Source: Pseudomonas prosekii (GTDB taxonomy: Bacteria; Pseudomonadota; Gammaproteobacteria; Pseudomonadales; Pseudomonadaceae). Taken from it: 64,000 nucleotides of DNA. Positions 1 to 8,070 of this stretch are shown in pieces. Within the stretch, counting starts at the first letter, position 1. Each line of letters begins with the position of its first letter. The notes beneath the pieces were generated by a model. That model saw only the letters and a list, made by a program, of their open reading frames with translations, was not told where the DNA came from and searched no databases. The stretch covers positions 2,108,001-2,172,000 of the forward strand of contig NZ_LT629762.1 in assembly GCF_900105155.1 (NCBI RefSeq). Reading direction: 5' to 3'. A program made the position numbers and the translations under genes.

Positions 1-1
1 T

Positions 2-55
2 TTCCGAGCGCTGGACGACGGTGCTGGGCCGCAGGATTCGCGTCGCCTGACCTGA
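2..55 (+). CDS. C-terminal end of an unidentified gene (partial)
   Basis: The window opens with an open frame reading FRALDDGAGPQDSRRLT and then TGA. The composition looks like a real Pseudomonas protein end, but 17 residues are too few to identify a family. The last bases of this frame recur inside the tandem repeats immediately downstream, which suggests that the repeat unit captured the gene end. It could also be chance open reading in repeat-derived DNA. Confidence 0.25.
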   Translation, partial: FRALDDGAGPQDSRRLT

Positions 56-359
56 CGTCATCGCGAGCAGGCTCACTCCCACAGGAGTTCACCGAAATCC
101 TGTAGGAGCAAGGCTTGCCCGCGAAGAACGATGACGCGGTCTGGATTCGCGTTGCCTGACCTGACGTCATCGCGAGCAAGCTCGCTCCCACAGGAATCCC
201 CGAAATCCTGTAGGAGCAAGGCTTGCCCGCGAAGAACGATGACGCGGTCTGGACTCGCGTTGCCTGACCTGACGCCATCGCGAGCAGGCTCACTCCCACA
301 GGAGTTCACCGAAATCCTGTAGGAGCAAGGCTTGCCCGCGAAGAACGATGACGCGGTCT
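29..359. repeat. Three tandem REP-containing repeats, unit 108-109 bp
   Basis: The segment GCCTGACCTGACG begins at 45, 154 and 262, giving a period of 108-109 bp over three near-identical units. Each unit holds two facing REP elements: a CATCGCGAGCAAGCTCGCTC-type arm and a TGTAGGAGCAAGGCTTGCCC-type arm. That arrangement is a REPIN of the family seen throughout fluorescent Pseudomonas. The third unit ends at the stop codon of the leftward lipase gene. Confidence 0.85.
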
Positions 360-1257
360 ACACCCCTGCCGCCTTCAACCGCGCGGCGTGCTCCACAAAC
401 AGCCGCAGCGGCTGCGCGCCTTTGCCGACCAGGCCCAGCGACTGGTTGACGATGTCGAAGTGATCCATCGGGAAGTCGTCGCCAATCACCGTGCCGAGGT
501 GCGAGCTGTAGCGCCCGACCATTCCGTCGCAGTGCCCCGCTTCGCGCACGAAGGTTTTGGCGAATAACCGGCAACTGCGATTGGTCCCGTCAAACAGATT
601 GCCGCCGCGATCGGTTTTGCCCGGCTGCAAGGTCCCGGACCACGAGTAATATCGCACGCCGTTGACCTCTTCCGGCCCCTGCCCGCCCCAAGTATCTGGC
701 AACCCTTGTGGATAACGCTGATTGAACAGCGCCACCCCTTCGGTCGTCAGCGAATGGTGCGAGGCGGGAATATCCACCGGCAACTTCGGCCCGCGATAAC
801 CAGTGTCCAGCAGCCCCATCACCGCGCCAATCACCCGCAGCAGCACGCCAAGCAAACGGCCTTTGGCACTGTCGGCCGGGTAATGTTTTTGCAGATAATC
901 AGCCAATTCCGAGCCGTGATTCGGTCCGGCGACTGACGTAACGGAAGCCACCAGATCCGGACGTTGCGCAGCCGCATAACGAGCCGTCAACGAGCCTTGG
1001 CTATGGCCGATCAGGTTGACCTTCTGCGCCCCGGTCTCACGCAAAATCTGCTCAATCCGCGCCAGCAACTGCTCGCCTCGCACCTCGCTGGAATTGAGCG
1101 GCGACACCTGCACCGCAATCACCACCGCACCACCACGGCGCAGCGCCGCGATGATCCCGTACCAGTACGGATACAGCACCAGACGGATAAACCCGAGCAT
1201 TCCCGGGACCAGCACCAACGGGTAACGCGTTGCGCAATCTTGCGACATGGGCGACAT
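358..1257 (-). CDS. Triacylglycerol lipase, family I.1, without signal peptide
   Basis: This is a 299-residue alpha/beta hydrolase. The oxyanion-loop region reads PLVLVPGMLGF near residue 13. The nucleophile elbow GHSQG puts the catalytic serine at about residue 86. The C-terminal DGMVGRYSSHLG and MDHFDIVN segments carry the family Asp and His. It resembles the Pseudomonas fragi type of true lipase more than P. aeruginosa LipA. The N-terminus MSPMSQDCATRYPLVL has no secretion signal, and no lipase foldase (lif) gene lies nearby, so it may be intracellular or leave the cell by an unusual route. Its role is probably hydrolysis of acylglycerols or other long-chain esters. It is transcribed alone, and its stop codon abuts the tandem repeat array. 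Confidence 0.85.
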   Translation of the reverse strand: MSPMSQDCATRYPLVLVPGMLGFIRLVLYPYWYGIIAALRRGGAVVIAVQVSPLNSSEVRGEQLLARIEQILRETGAQKVNLIGHSQGSLTARYAAAQRPDLVASVTSVAGPNHGSELADYLQKHYPADSAKGRLLGVLLRVIGAVMGLLDTGYRGPKLPVDIPASHHSLTTEGVALFNQRYPQGLPDTWGGQGPEEVNGVRYYSWSGTLQPGKTDRGGNLFDGTNRSCRLFAKTFVREAGHCDGMVGRYSSHLGTVIGDDFPMDHFDIVNQSLGLVGKGAQPLRLFVEHAARLKAAGV

Positions 1258-1430
1258 GGGCGGACATCCTTGTGATCGGTGAGATGACGCCAGAGCCGAT
1301 GCAAGACCTCAGCCAGGCATCGCCAGCGTGATCGCGCAGTCTAGGCCATCTGCCCAGTTTCAACCCGGCCACGATCTACCCGACCGAGAGCACTTTCGGC
1401 GCCGGGTACAGCGCGTTGCTCGTAACCCAA

Positions 1431-1446
1431 GTCAACAAATGTTGAC
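1431..1446. promoter_or_regulatory. 16-bp palindrome upstream of ferritin-like gene
   Basis: GTCAACA-AA-TGTTGAC has perfect 7-bp arms around a 2-bp centre, and lies about 110 bp before the start of the ferritin-like gene. There is no T-run, so it is not a terminator. It could be an operator for a dimeric regulator that I cannot name. The rest of the roughly 300-bp gap between the lipase and the ferritin-like gene shows no gene. Confidence 0.35.
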
Positions 1447-1557
1447 CGCTGGACCAATTTCATAAAACTTTCTGCAGCGCGTGTTACTCCCATCTTAAGT
1501 AGCGATCACGTCCCCGAGAGGCGTGACGCAAACCGGATTAGCCTCCAGGAGATCGAG

Positions 1558-2088
1558 ATGAGCGACATGCAGTTGTCTGATAAAAACACCCTGCGCCAGC
1601 GGGCCCGCCAGAACGTCGAAAACGGTGCGGTGACCGAGGGCTACAGCGCCGACCGCGAGGAAGTGCTGCGCCTGCTCAACGAATCGCTGGCCACCGAACT
1701 GGTCTGCGTGTTGCGCTACAAGCGCCACTACTTCATGGCCAACGGCGTGAAAGCGCACGTGGCTGCCGAGGAATTCCTCGAACACGCCAATCAGGAAGCC
1801 GAACACGCCGACCGTCTGGCCGAGCGCATCGTGCAACTGGGTGGCGAGCCTGAGTTCAACCCCGACCTGCTGTCGAAGAATTCCCACGCCCAATACGTGG
1901 CGGGCAATACTCTGAAGGAAATGGTCTACGAAGACCTGGTCGCCGAGCGAATCGCCATCGACAGCTACCGCGAAATCATCCAGTACATCGGCGAGAAAGA
2001 CCCGACCACCCGGCGCATCTTCGAAGACATCCTGGCCCAGGAAGAAGAGCACGCCGATGACATGGCGGACATTCTGAACGACCTGTAA
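1558..2088 (+). CDS. Ferritin-like / bacterioferritin-family protein
   Basis: This 176-residue, all-helical protein belongs to the ferritin-like superfamily. The predicted di-iron ligands are spread over the four-helix bundle: ESLATELVC near residue 42, NQEAEHADRL near 79, EDLVAERIA near 125 and AQEEEHADDM near 160, with two ExxH motifs. It probably stores iron or protects against peroxide-driven iron chemistry in the cytoplasm. There is no haem-ligand evidence that would make it a classical Bfr. The start is supported by an AGGAG ribosome site 7-8 bp upstream. A perfect REPIN hairpin follows the stop. It is a monocistronic gene. Confidence 0.8.
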   Translation: MSDMQLSDKNTLRQRARQNVENGAVTEGYSADREEVLRLLNESLATELVCVLRYKRHYFMANGVKAHVAAEEFLEHANQEAEHADRLAERIVQLGGEPEFNPDLLSKNSHAQYVAGNTLKEMVYEDLVAERIAIDSYREIIQYIGEKDPTTRRIFEDILAQEEEHADDMADILNDL

Positions 2089-2100
2089 TACCTGATAGAT

Positions 2101-2174
2101 CGCCTTCGCGGGCAAGCCTCGCTCCTACAGGGTCAACACGATACCTGTAGGAGCGAGGCTTGCCCGCGAAGGCG
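2101..2174. repeat. REPIN with perfect 31-bp arms
   Basis: The two REP arms (CGCCTTCGCGGGCAAGCCTC type and its inverse) are perfectly complementary over about 31 bp around a 12-nt loop. The element starts 13 bp after the ferritin-like stop codon. It can form a very stable hairpin and ends in GGCGTTTTCA, so it may also help end transcription or protect the mRNA 3' end. Confidence 0.85.
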
Positions 2175-2198
2175 TTTTCATGAGCGCCGCAGAATGAA

Positions 2199-2223
2199 CG
2201 TTCCCACGCTGAGCGTGAGAACG
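2199..2223. repeat. Short dispersed palindrome (CGTTCCCACGCT type)
   Basis: CGTTCCCACGCT and AGCGTGAGAACG form an imperfect hairpin. It belongs to a small palindromic repeat family distinct from the REPIN, and a related copy lies after hupE at 8664-8694. It sits just beyond the stop of the leftward AsmA-family gene. Confidence 0.6.
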
Positions 2224-2234
2224 ATTTATCCGGG

Positions 2235-4310
2235 TTACTTGCTCGGTTTGACGGTCACCGGTGCCTTGCCTGCTTTCATCTGCTGCAGCAGTGGCTCGCA
2301 CTGGTTCGGTTCGCCGCCACTCGGTGCGACCAGTGCCAGCAAGCCTGCCGCCGGTGCAGCAATCACGCCCAACGCAACCATCCCCGCCCCGCGCAACATC
2401 AGCGGCACGGCTTTGACGCCGGCGTCCGGCTTGATGAATTTGCCGCGCACGTACAGCGGCGAACGCAGCGATATCAAACGCCAGCCTTTCGATTCCGGCG
2501 TCACCGTCAGGTCCAGTTGCTCGGTGGCCATGTTGGCGTTGCCGTCGATGTAGATAATCGCGTTCTCGGTATCGAAGACGAACAACTGCGTGGTCGCCAG
2601 GCCGGTCTTGATATCAAAGTCCGCCGCAGCGCAGTTGATCTTCACTTCCTTGTCGCCAAAGATCTTGCCGACCACGTAGTTGCCGACGTTAAGCCCCGCC
2701 AGTTCCATCAACTCACGGCTGATCGCGCCGTCATTGATCAACATTTTCAGTTTGCCGTTGGAGCTGCCCAACAATGCGGCGACCGAGTTGCCGCGCCCGG
2801 CAATGTTGGCGTCGCCATTCAGCTCACCGAAACTGGTTTTCATCGGTTCAAAGGTCGGGAACAGCTCCTTGAGCTTGAAGCCCCGCGCCGTCAGTTTTGC
2901 CTGGCCCTCCAACGGTTCGGTGCGGCCATTCAGGCGAATCTGCGCATCCAGTTTGCCGCCGGCGACGCCGAAGCGCAGCGGTTCGAGGCTGAGCACGCCG
3001 TCAGTCAACACCACGTGGGTATAGAGGTCATTGAACGGCAGTTTCTCGCTGTGGACGATGCGCTTGCCGGTGAATTCGACATCGGCGTCCATATCGCGCC
3101 AGCGCTCGGTTTTGAACTCCTCGACCGGCAACACTTTGCCCGTCGGCTGCTTGCTCTCGCCGCCACGGGCCTTTTGCTTGGCGTTGGAATCGGCACCAAT
3201 CAGCGGCGCCAGATCGGCGAACAACAGTTGATTGGAAACCAGCGCGCCGCTGAGTTTCGGCCGAGGCTTGCTGGCGACATACGCCAGATCGCCATGAATA
3301 TCGCTGTCGCCGATCTTGCCGTTGAAGCCTTCATAGCGGAACTGCGCGCCGTTCGCGTCATGCAGCTTGGCAATCAAGTGGCCGTCGGTGGCATACGGCG
3401 GCGAATCCGGCAGCGTCACGCCGGTCAGCGGGTACAGATTGGCCAGGCTGCTGCCGGCGAGTTTCAGCCGCAGGTCCAAAGCACCCAGGTTGAGCGGATC
3501 AGTCAGCGTGCCCGCGAGCTCGACACGGGTGTCGGCGATCTGCGCTTTCGCTTGCAGCGGAAACGGCTTGGCCGCGTCCTGCAAGGCGAGCAAACCGCCG
3601 ATCTTGCCTTCGCCGGTGAGTTTCTGCTGGTGATACTGGCCTTTGACCTTGATCGCAAACGCGTAGTCCTGCGGCGCTGCGCCCTTTTCCACCGCAGTTT
3701 TCGCGGCTTTGTCACCGACGATGTCACTGAACGGAATAGGCTTGCCCAGCGGATCGATCAACACGTCGAGCTGGGTTTTCAAACTCTGGTCGTCGAGGGT
3801 GACGTGGCCCTTGTCGAAACCGATGGCGCCGATGTCGACCACCCAATTCGAAGGCTCGGCGTTCGGGTCTTTCGGGTCGAATTTGAACGTCCAGTTCGCG
3901 CGGCCATCGGCCAGGCGTTGCAGCTCGGCGTTGGGTTCGGTGAGGTCGATGCGCGGGATGACCACGCGCTGCGCCAGCAGGGCCAGCGGCGAGATGCGCA
4001 GTTCGACGCGCTTGAGCGTGACCATCTGCGGCTGTTTCGACCAGTCCGGGTTGCCCAGGCTCAACTCCTCGGCAACCACGTGCGGCCACGGCACCCATGA
4101 GCGCCAGCCGGCCTCATCGAGTTCACGGCGCCACACCACCGCGAGGTTGCCGTTGATGGCAAACGGTCGGTGCAGCTCTTCGGAAACTTTGGCGTTGAGC
4201 GGCGGTTTGATCCGGTTCCAATCGAAGAACACGATGACCAAAACCAGGATCGCCAACAGCACGACCAGGGAGGAAAGGGTCCAGGTGATTATTTTAGAAG
4301 TGCGCGTCAT
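2235..4310 (-). CDS. AsmA family protein
   Basis: This 691-residue protein has one N-terminal membrane anchor (about residues 9-30, rich in L, V and I) followed by a long periplasmic part. The start MTRTSKIITWTLSS, the segment NGNLAVVWRRELDEAGWRSW and the C-terminal QLDLTVTPESKGWRLISLRS are typical of AsmA. AsmA-like proteins are inner-membrane-anchored members of the repeating-beta-groove group, linked to phospholipid transport to and assembly of the outer membrane. No neighbouring gene suggests a specific partner. The start is the first ATG of a long frame, with a GGAG-like site just upstream. Confidence 0.85.
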   Translation of the reverse strand: MTRTSKIITWTLSSLVVLLAILVLVIVFFDWNRIKPPLNAKVSEELHRPFAINGNLAVVWRRELDEAGWRSWVPWPHVVAEELSLGNPDWSKQPQMVTLKRVELRISPLALLAQRVVIPRIDLTEPNAELQRLADGRANWTFKFDPKDPNAEPSNWVVDIGAIGFDKGHVTLDDQSLKTQLDVLIDPLGKPIPFSDIVGDKAAKTAVEKGAAPQDYAFAIKVKGQYHQQKLTGEGKIGGLLALQDAAKPFPLQAKAQIADTRVELAGTLTDPLNLGALDLRLKLAGSSLANLYPLTGVTLPDSPPYATDGHLIAKLHDANGAQFRYEGFNGKIGDSDIHGDLAYVASKPRPKLSGALVSNQLLFADLAPLIGADSNAKQKARGGESKQPTGKVLPVEEFKTERWRDMDADVEFTGKRIVHSEKLPFNDLYTHVVLTDGVLSLEPLRFGVAGGKLDAQIRLNGRTEPLEGQAKLTARGFKLKELFPTFEPMKTSFGELNGDANIAGRGNSVAALLGSSNGKLKMLINDGAISRELMELAGLNVGNYVVGKIFGDKEVKINCAAADFDIKTGLATTQLFVFDTENAIIYIDGNANMATEQLDLTVTPESKGWRLISLRSPLYVRGKFIKPDAGVKAVPLMLRGAGMVALGVIAAPAAGLLALVAPSGGEPNQCEPLLQQMKAGKAPVTVKPSK

Positions 4311-4587
4311 TGCACAGGGCTCCTGAATACGACTGAGCGCCCTGACTGCGACGCATGTGTGAAACGTTGGGCCAGAACTGGCCTGCCATGAAATCTACGA
4401 CTGAAAAACGCCGCTCAGGTTTAACCGGATTGGCGCTTAACGTTGAAATAATCCCCCGCCGACACAGTGCGCACGCTTCAAGCGTTACCGGTCCCGCACT
4501 GTTGTGCGGCGCGAATGGGTCGAAACTACCCACCTCGGTGCAAAACCGCCCGCCTGAAACGCCCGATCTAGAGCCTCTGCGCAGAAC

Positions 4588-4604
4588 AATCAATTCTGTT
4601 GATT
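4588..4604. promoter_or_regulatory. 17-bp palindrome before the secreted repeat-protein gene
   Basis: AATCAA-TTCTG-TTGATT is a perfect inverted repeat in the AT-rich part of the 387-bp gap between the AsmA gene and the secreted repeat protein, about 95 bp before that gene's start. The local AT richness (4590-4680) contrasts with the surrounding GC-rich DNA and marks the likely promoter zone. The regulator is unknown. I see no gene in the remainder of the gap. Confidence 0.4.
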
Positions 4605-4697
4605 ATTACCATTGCGTTTATGAACTTTTATATCGACTTATCGAGAGTAGCATTGCCCTCGTACCCAATTTATCGCCCTCCCAAGGAGCAACCCATC

Positions 4698-5123
4698 ATG
4701 AAACGCCAATTACTGCTTAGTCTTACCCTTTCGATGCTGGCCAGCACTGCTTTCGCTCTGCCAGCCGCCGAACAAGCCACACCGCAAATCAAAGACAGCC
4801 ACTCGGCATACAGCCACACCGTAGCAGCCGACGGTTCCGACCGCACTCCACAAGGTCAGACCCTCGCTGAAGGTGGTAATGATCGCCTGAAGGAAAAAGG
4901 CTTGATCACCGAAGATGGCTACGACAAAACTCCACAAGGCCAGTCTGTTGCCGAAGACGGCTACGACAAAACGCCTCAAGGTCAGGCAGTCGCCGAAAAC
5001 GGCCGCAACCGTCTTGAAGAAAAAGGTCTGGTTGAAGATGGCTACGACAAAACCCCACAAGGCCAAGCCGTTGCCGAAGGTGGTGGTGATCGTGTTATCG
5101 AACGCAACAGCGCAGTGAGCTGA
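4698..5123 (+). CDS. Small secreted repeat protein, function unknown
   Basis: This 141-residue protein has a clear Sec signal peptide (MKRQLLLSLTLSMLASTAFA, cleavage near residue 20). After the leader it is built almost entirely of short repeats: ADGSDRTPQGQ, EDGYDKTPQGQ (three times) and a diverged form with G-x-[DN]-R and EKGL. The repeats are about 11-20 residues, acidic and glycine-rich, with regular DG dipeptides that could bind calcium or be extracellular and disordered; this is inference. A good ribosome site (AAGGAG) lies 9 bp before the ATG, which decides this start over upstream ATGs. A rho-independent terminator follows at 5143-5170, so the gene is monocistronic. I do not recognise a named family with confidence. 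Confidence 0.75.
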   Translation: MKRQLLLSLTLSMLASTAFALPAAEQATPQIKDSHSAYSHTVAADGSDRTPQGQTLAEGGNDRLKEKGLITEDGYDKTPQGQSVAEDGYDKTPQGQAVAENGRNRLEEKGLVEDGYDKTPQGQAVAEGGGDRVIERNSAVS

Positions 5124-5142
5124 GCCCATGGCGGCCCAGAAA

Positions 5143-5170
5143 AAAAGCCCAATCACCGGATTGGGCTTTT
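5143..5170 (+). terminator. Rho-independent terminator after the secreted repeat protein
   Basis: The stem AAAAGCCCAATC / GATTGGGCTTTT has a 4-nt loop and ends in a T-run. It lies 20 bp after the stop codon at 5123. Confidence 0.85.
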
Positions 5171-5295
5171 GCCTTTTATAGCCACACTTAATAGCGCCAC
5201 CCTCGCTCCCCGCTGCAAACCATGATTCCCGTTCGACGCCAGCAAAGCCGATTTGCTAGAGTGCGCCGCAGTCCTGTCCAGAAAACATTTTTGCG

Positions 5296-5928
5296 ATGCT
5301 GCCCCGCGCCGAACAGAAACAACAGACCCGCAACGCCTTGATGGACGCCGCTCGGCATCTGATGGAGTGCGGCCGAGGATTCGGCAGCCTGAGCCTGCGT
5401 GAAGTGGCGAAAACCGCCGGGATCGTGCCCACCGGTTTCTACCGGCATTTCGCCGATATGGACGAACTGGGCCTGGTGCTGGTCAGCGAAGTCGGCCAGA
5501 CCTTCCGCGAAACCATCCGCCTGGTACGCCATAACGAATTCGTCATGGGCGGCATCATCGATGCCTCGGTGCGGATCTTTCTCGATGTGGTCAGCGCCAA
5601 CCGCTCGCAATTTCTGTTTCTCGCCCGCGAGCAGTACGGCGGTTCGATGCCGGTACGTCAGGCGATTGGCCGTTTGCGCGAAGACATCAGTTCCGACCTC
5701 GCGGCCGACTTGTCGCTGATGCCGAAATTGCAGCATCTGGACATCGCCGGGCTGAATGTCATGGCCGACCTGATCGTCAAAAGCGTGTTCGCGACCTTGC
5801 CCGACATTATTGATCCGCCCGTCCAGGCATTGCCCGAGCACCTGACACCTCAGGCAAAGATCACGCAGCAATTGCGTTTCATCTTTATCGGGCTGAAGCA
5901 CTGGCAAGGGCTCGGCAGCACTGAGTAA
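5296..5928 (+). CDS. desT: TetR-family regulator, DesT-like
   Basis: The protein has 210 residues. The N-terminal helix-turn-helix covers about residues 31-55 (SLSLREVAKTAGIVPTGFYR), followed by the conserved HFADMDELGL of the FabR/DesT branch and an all-helical ligand domain. In P. aeruginosa, DesT senses the acyl-CoA unsaturated/saturated ratio and represses the desaturase genes desCB; that gene also neighbours ureE, which matches the context here. Unlike the P. aeruginosa locus as I recall it, no desaturase genes are adjacent in this window, so the targets must lie elsewhere. The first ATG gives the expected family length. A REPIN follows the stop. Confidence 0.8.
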   Translation: MLPRAEQKQQTRNALMDAARHLMECGRGFGSLSLREVAKTAGIVPTGFYRHFADMDELGLVLVSEVGQTFRETIRLVRHNEFVMGGIIDASVRIFLDVVSANRSQFLFLAREQYGGSMPVRQAIGRLREDISSDLAADLSLMPKLQHLDIAGLNVMADLIVKSVFATLPDIIDPPVQALPEHLTPQAKITQQLRFIFIGLKHWQGLGSTE

Positions 5929-5939
5929 ACGATAAAACC

Positions 5940-6032
5940 GTAGGAGCGAGGCTTGCACGCGAAGGCATCGGTACATTCAACAATGATGTCGACTGGTAAA
6001 CCGCTTTCGCGAGCAAGCTCTGCTCCTACAGG
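5940..6032. repeat. REPIN between desT and ureE
   Basis: Two REP arms (GTAGGAGCGAGGCTTGCACG and the facing TTTCGCGAGCAAGCTCTGCT) are separated by about 35 bp. They lie just upstream of the candidate urease control region. Confidence 0.8.
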
Positions 6033-6070
6033 TTATCGCCAGTCAGAGTATCGCCGCCCCGCTCCCGCAT

Positions 6071-6100
6071 TTGGTGCATGAACAATTCTTCACGCACCAA
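6071..6100. promoter_or_regulatory. Inverted repeat TTGGTGC/GCACCAA, possible NtrC-type enhancer
   Basis: TTGGTGC at 6071-6077 and GCACCAA at 6094-6100 form 7-bp inverted arms 16 bp apart. They lie about 75-100 bp upstream of the sigma-54-type promoter, the expected distance for an activator site. GGTGC and GCACC are the half-site letters of NtrC boxes, but the arm order and spacing differ from the canonical palindrome, so the assignment is tentative. Confidence 0.4.
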
Positions 6101-6173
6101 CATCGCTCATATCCCCGCAACATCCTGCAACAACTACTATTCTCCGTCAGGGTTTTCCTACAGTTCGCCCGAT

Positions 6174-6189
6174 TGGCAAGCCCCTTGCT
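6174..6189 (+). promoter_or_regulatory. Candidate sigma-54 (-24/-12) promoter for ureEFG-hupE
   Basis: TGGCAA-GCCCC-TTGCT matches the RpoN consensus TGGCAC-N5-TTGCW with the invariant GG and GC at the right spacing. It lies 37 bp upstream of the ureE start. Nitrogen-controlled RpoN/NtrC expression of urease genes is common in Pseudomonas, so both position and context support it. Confidence 0.6.
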
Positions 6190-6225
6190 CTAACCAGAGC
6201 ATTGTCCTTTGCTGGAAGCTTTCCG

Positions 6226-6726
6226 ATGCTGGTGATTCATCGCAGAATCGACCCTCAACCCGTCTGGGCCGCCGAGTTGCACCTGACCTTCGAAGCCCGG
6301 AGCAAAAGTCGTTTGCGCTGTTTCAGTGCCGAACAGGAAGACGTCGGGTTGTTTCTCGAACGGGGCCAGCCGCCGCTGTATGACGGCGAATGCCTGCAGG
6401 CCGAAGACGGCCGCGTGGTGCGGGTTTGTGCGCGCCCCGAACAACTGCTCCACGTCACCTGCGCCAACAGTTTCGAACTGACCCGCGCGGCTTATCACTT
6501 GGGCAACCGCCACGTGGCGCTACAGGTCGGCGATGGCTGGCTGCGCCTGCTCGACGATTACGTGCTCCAAGCCATGCTTGAACAGCTGGATGCCAATGTT
6601 GAAAACATCGAAGCGCCGTTCCAGCCGGAACATGGCGCCTACGGTGGCGGCCATCACCATTCGCGGCACGGCGACGAAGATTTCAACTACCCGCCGAAAC
6701 TGCACCAATTCGGCGTGCGTTTATGA
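6226..6726 (+). CDS. ureE: Urease accessory protein UreE (nickel metallochaperone)
   Basis: UreE binds Ni2+ as a dimer in the cytoplasm and hands it to the UreG/UreF/UreD complex for urease metallocentre assembly. The product has 166 residues. The N-terminal half (MLVIHRRID onward) is the peptide-binding beta domain. The C-terminal half carries the conserved AAYHLGNRH motif near residue 90, whose His is the interface nickel ligand, and a modest His-rich tail, GGHHHSRHGDEDF. The start at MLVIHRR is chosen because it has a GGAAG site 8 bp upstream and matches the family start; a TTG further upstream is in frame but unlikely. The stop overlaps the ureF start by 4 bp (ATGA). Confidence 0.93.
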   Translation: MLVIHRRIDPQPVWAAELHLTFEARSKSRLRCFSAEQEDVGLFLERGQPPLYDGECLQAEDGRVVRVCARPEQLLHVTCANSFELTRAAYHLGNRHVALQVGDGWLRLLDDYVLQAMLEQLDANVENIEAPFQPEHGAYGGGHHHSRHGDEDFNYPPKLHQFGVRL

Positions 6727-7397
6727 ACCCAGCCTGGGCGCTGCTGCGCCTGGCCAGTCCGCAATTGCCGATTGGCGGCTACAGCTATTCACAAGGCCTG
6801 GAAATGGCCGTGGATAACGGCCGCGTGACGGACGCCGAGAGTGCGCGACGCTGGATCAGTGATCAATTGTTGCTCAACCTTGCGCGTTTCGAAGCGCCGT
6901 TGCTGCTGGCGCATTGCGTCGCCGCTGCCGACGACAATTGGTGCGAATTGTTGCAACGCTGCGAGGAGCACCGCGCCAGTCGCGAAACCCGTGAGCTGCA
7001 TCAGGAAAGTCGGCAGATGGGCTACTCGTTGCAGCAATTGCTCAATGGTTTGCCGGAACTCGACTTGCCGGCGCGGGCCTTTCTCGAACAACGCCCCGAG
7101 CCGCATCTGGCACTCGGCTGGGCGTTGGCCGCACGGGCCTGGGGCATCCAGGCGCAAGACGCCTTGGCCGCGTGGCTGTGGAGTTGGCTGGAAAACCAGT
7201 TGGCGGTGCTGATGAAAACCCTGCCGCTGGGCCAGCAAGCCGCGCAACGCCTGACCAGCCAATTGCTGCCGCTGCTGCAAGAAGCCCAGCAACACGCGAC
7301 CCGCATCAATCCCGAACACGTGGGCAGCGCCGCTTTCGGCCTGTCCCTGGCGTGCATGGGCCACGAACGCCAGTACAGCCGCCTGTTTCGCTCTTAG
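6723..7397 (+). CDS. ureF: Urease accessory protein UreF
   Basis: This is a 224-residue all-helical protein with the family start [20 protein letters not shown] near residues 6-25. UreF joins UreD and UreG on the urease apoprotein and acts as the GTPase checkpoint during nickel insertion. It is translationally coupled to ureE through an ATGA overlap and is followed 29 bp later by ureG. The urease structural genes (ureDABC) are not in this window, so this is the separated accessory cluster typical of several Pseudomonas. Confidence 0.93.
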   Translation: MNPAWALLRLASPQLPIGGYSYSQGLEMAVDNGRVTDAESARRWISDQLLLNLARFEAPLLLAHCVAAADDNWCELLQRCEEHRASRETRELHQESRQMGYSLQQLLNGLPELDLPARAFLEQRPEPHLALGWALAARAWGIQAQDALAAWLWSWLENQLAVLMKTLPLGQQAAQRLTSQLLPLLQEAQQHATRINPEHVGSAAFGLSLACMGHERQYSRLFRS

Positions 7398-7426
7398 GGC
7401 GCTTTATTTTATTTCTGGAGAAGCAC

Positions 7427-8041
7427 ATGAACACACAACCTCTGCGCGTCGGCATCGGCGGCCCGGTCGGCTCCGGCAAAACCGCGCTGACCCTGGCCCT
7501 GTGCCTGGCGCTGCGCGAGCGCTATAACCTGGCGGTGGTCACCAACGACATCTACACCCGCGAAGACGCCGACTTTCTGGTGCGCAACGAAGCTTTGGCG
7601 CCGGAACGCATCATCGGCGTCGAAACCGGCGGCTGCCCGCACACGGCGATCCGCGAAGACGCCTCGATCAACCTCGAAGCCGTCGACCAATTGAACCGGC
7701 GCTTTCCAGGGCTGGACCTGATCATCGTCGAGTCCGGTGGCGACAACCTCTCGGCAACCTTCAGCCCGGAGTTGTCCGACCTGACCATCTACGTGATCGA
7801 CGTTTCGGCCGGCGACAAGTTGCCGCGCAAGGGCGGGCCGGGGATCTGCAAATCCGATCTGCTGGTGATCAACAAGGTCGACCTCGCACCGTTGGTGGGC
7901 GCCTCGCTGGAGTTGATGGACAGCGACACCAAACGCATGCGCAACGGCAAACCGTTTGTCTTCAGCAACCAGAAAACCGGCCTCGGCCTCGAAGACATCA
8001 TCGCTTTCATCGAACGCCAGGGCTTGCTGACCGCAGCCTGA
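7427..8041 (+). CDS. ureG: Urease accessory GTPase UreG
   Basis: The product is a 204-residue SIMIBI-class GTPase. It has a P-loop GGPVGSGKT at residues 11-19, the nickel-binding Cys-Pro-His at 70-72 in [13 protein letters not shown], and the guanine-specificity motif NKVDL near 148. UreG uses GTP hydrolysis to deliver Ni2+ to urease. The ATG at 7427 is preferred over longer in-frame starts because CTGGAG lies 7 bp upstream and [15 protein letters not shown] is the standard family start. Confidence 0.95.
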   Translation: MNTQPLRVGIGGPVGSGKTALTLALCLALRERYNLAVVTNDIYTREDADFLVRNEALAPERIIGVETGGCPHTAIREDASINLEAVDQLNRRFPGLDLIIVESGGDNLSATFSPELSDLTIYVIDVSAGDKLPRKGGPGICKSDLLVINKVDLAPLVGASLELMDSDTKRMRNGKPFVFSNQKTGLGLEDIIAFIERQGLLTAA

Positions 8042-8070
8042 TCACGATTTATCAACAAGGAAGCTTATCC

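Noticed and set aside
29..359. CRISPR or coding repeat at the left edge
   Set aside because: Units of 108-109 bp consist of paired REPs with constant spacer DNA; the open frames across them on both strands are repeat-derived.
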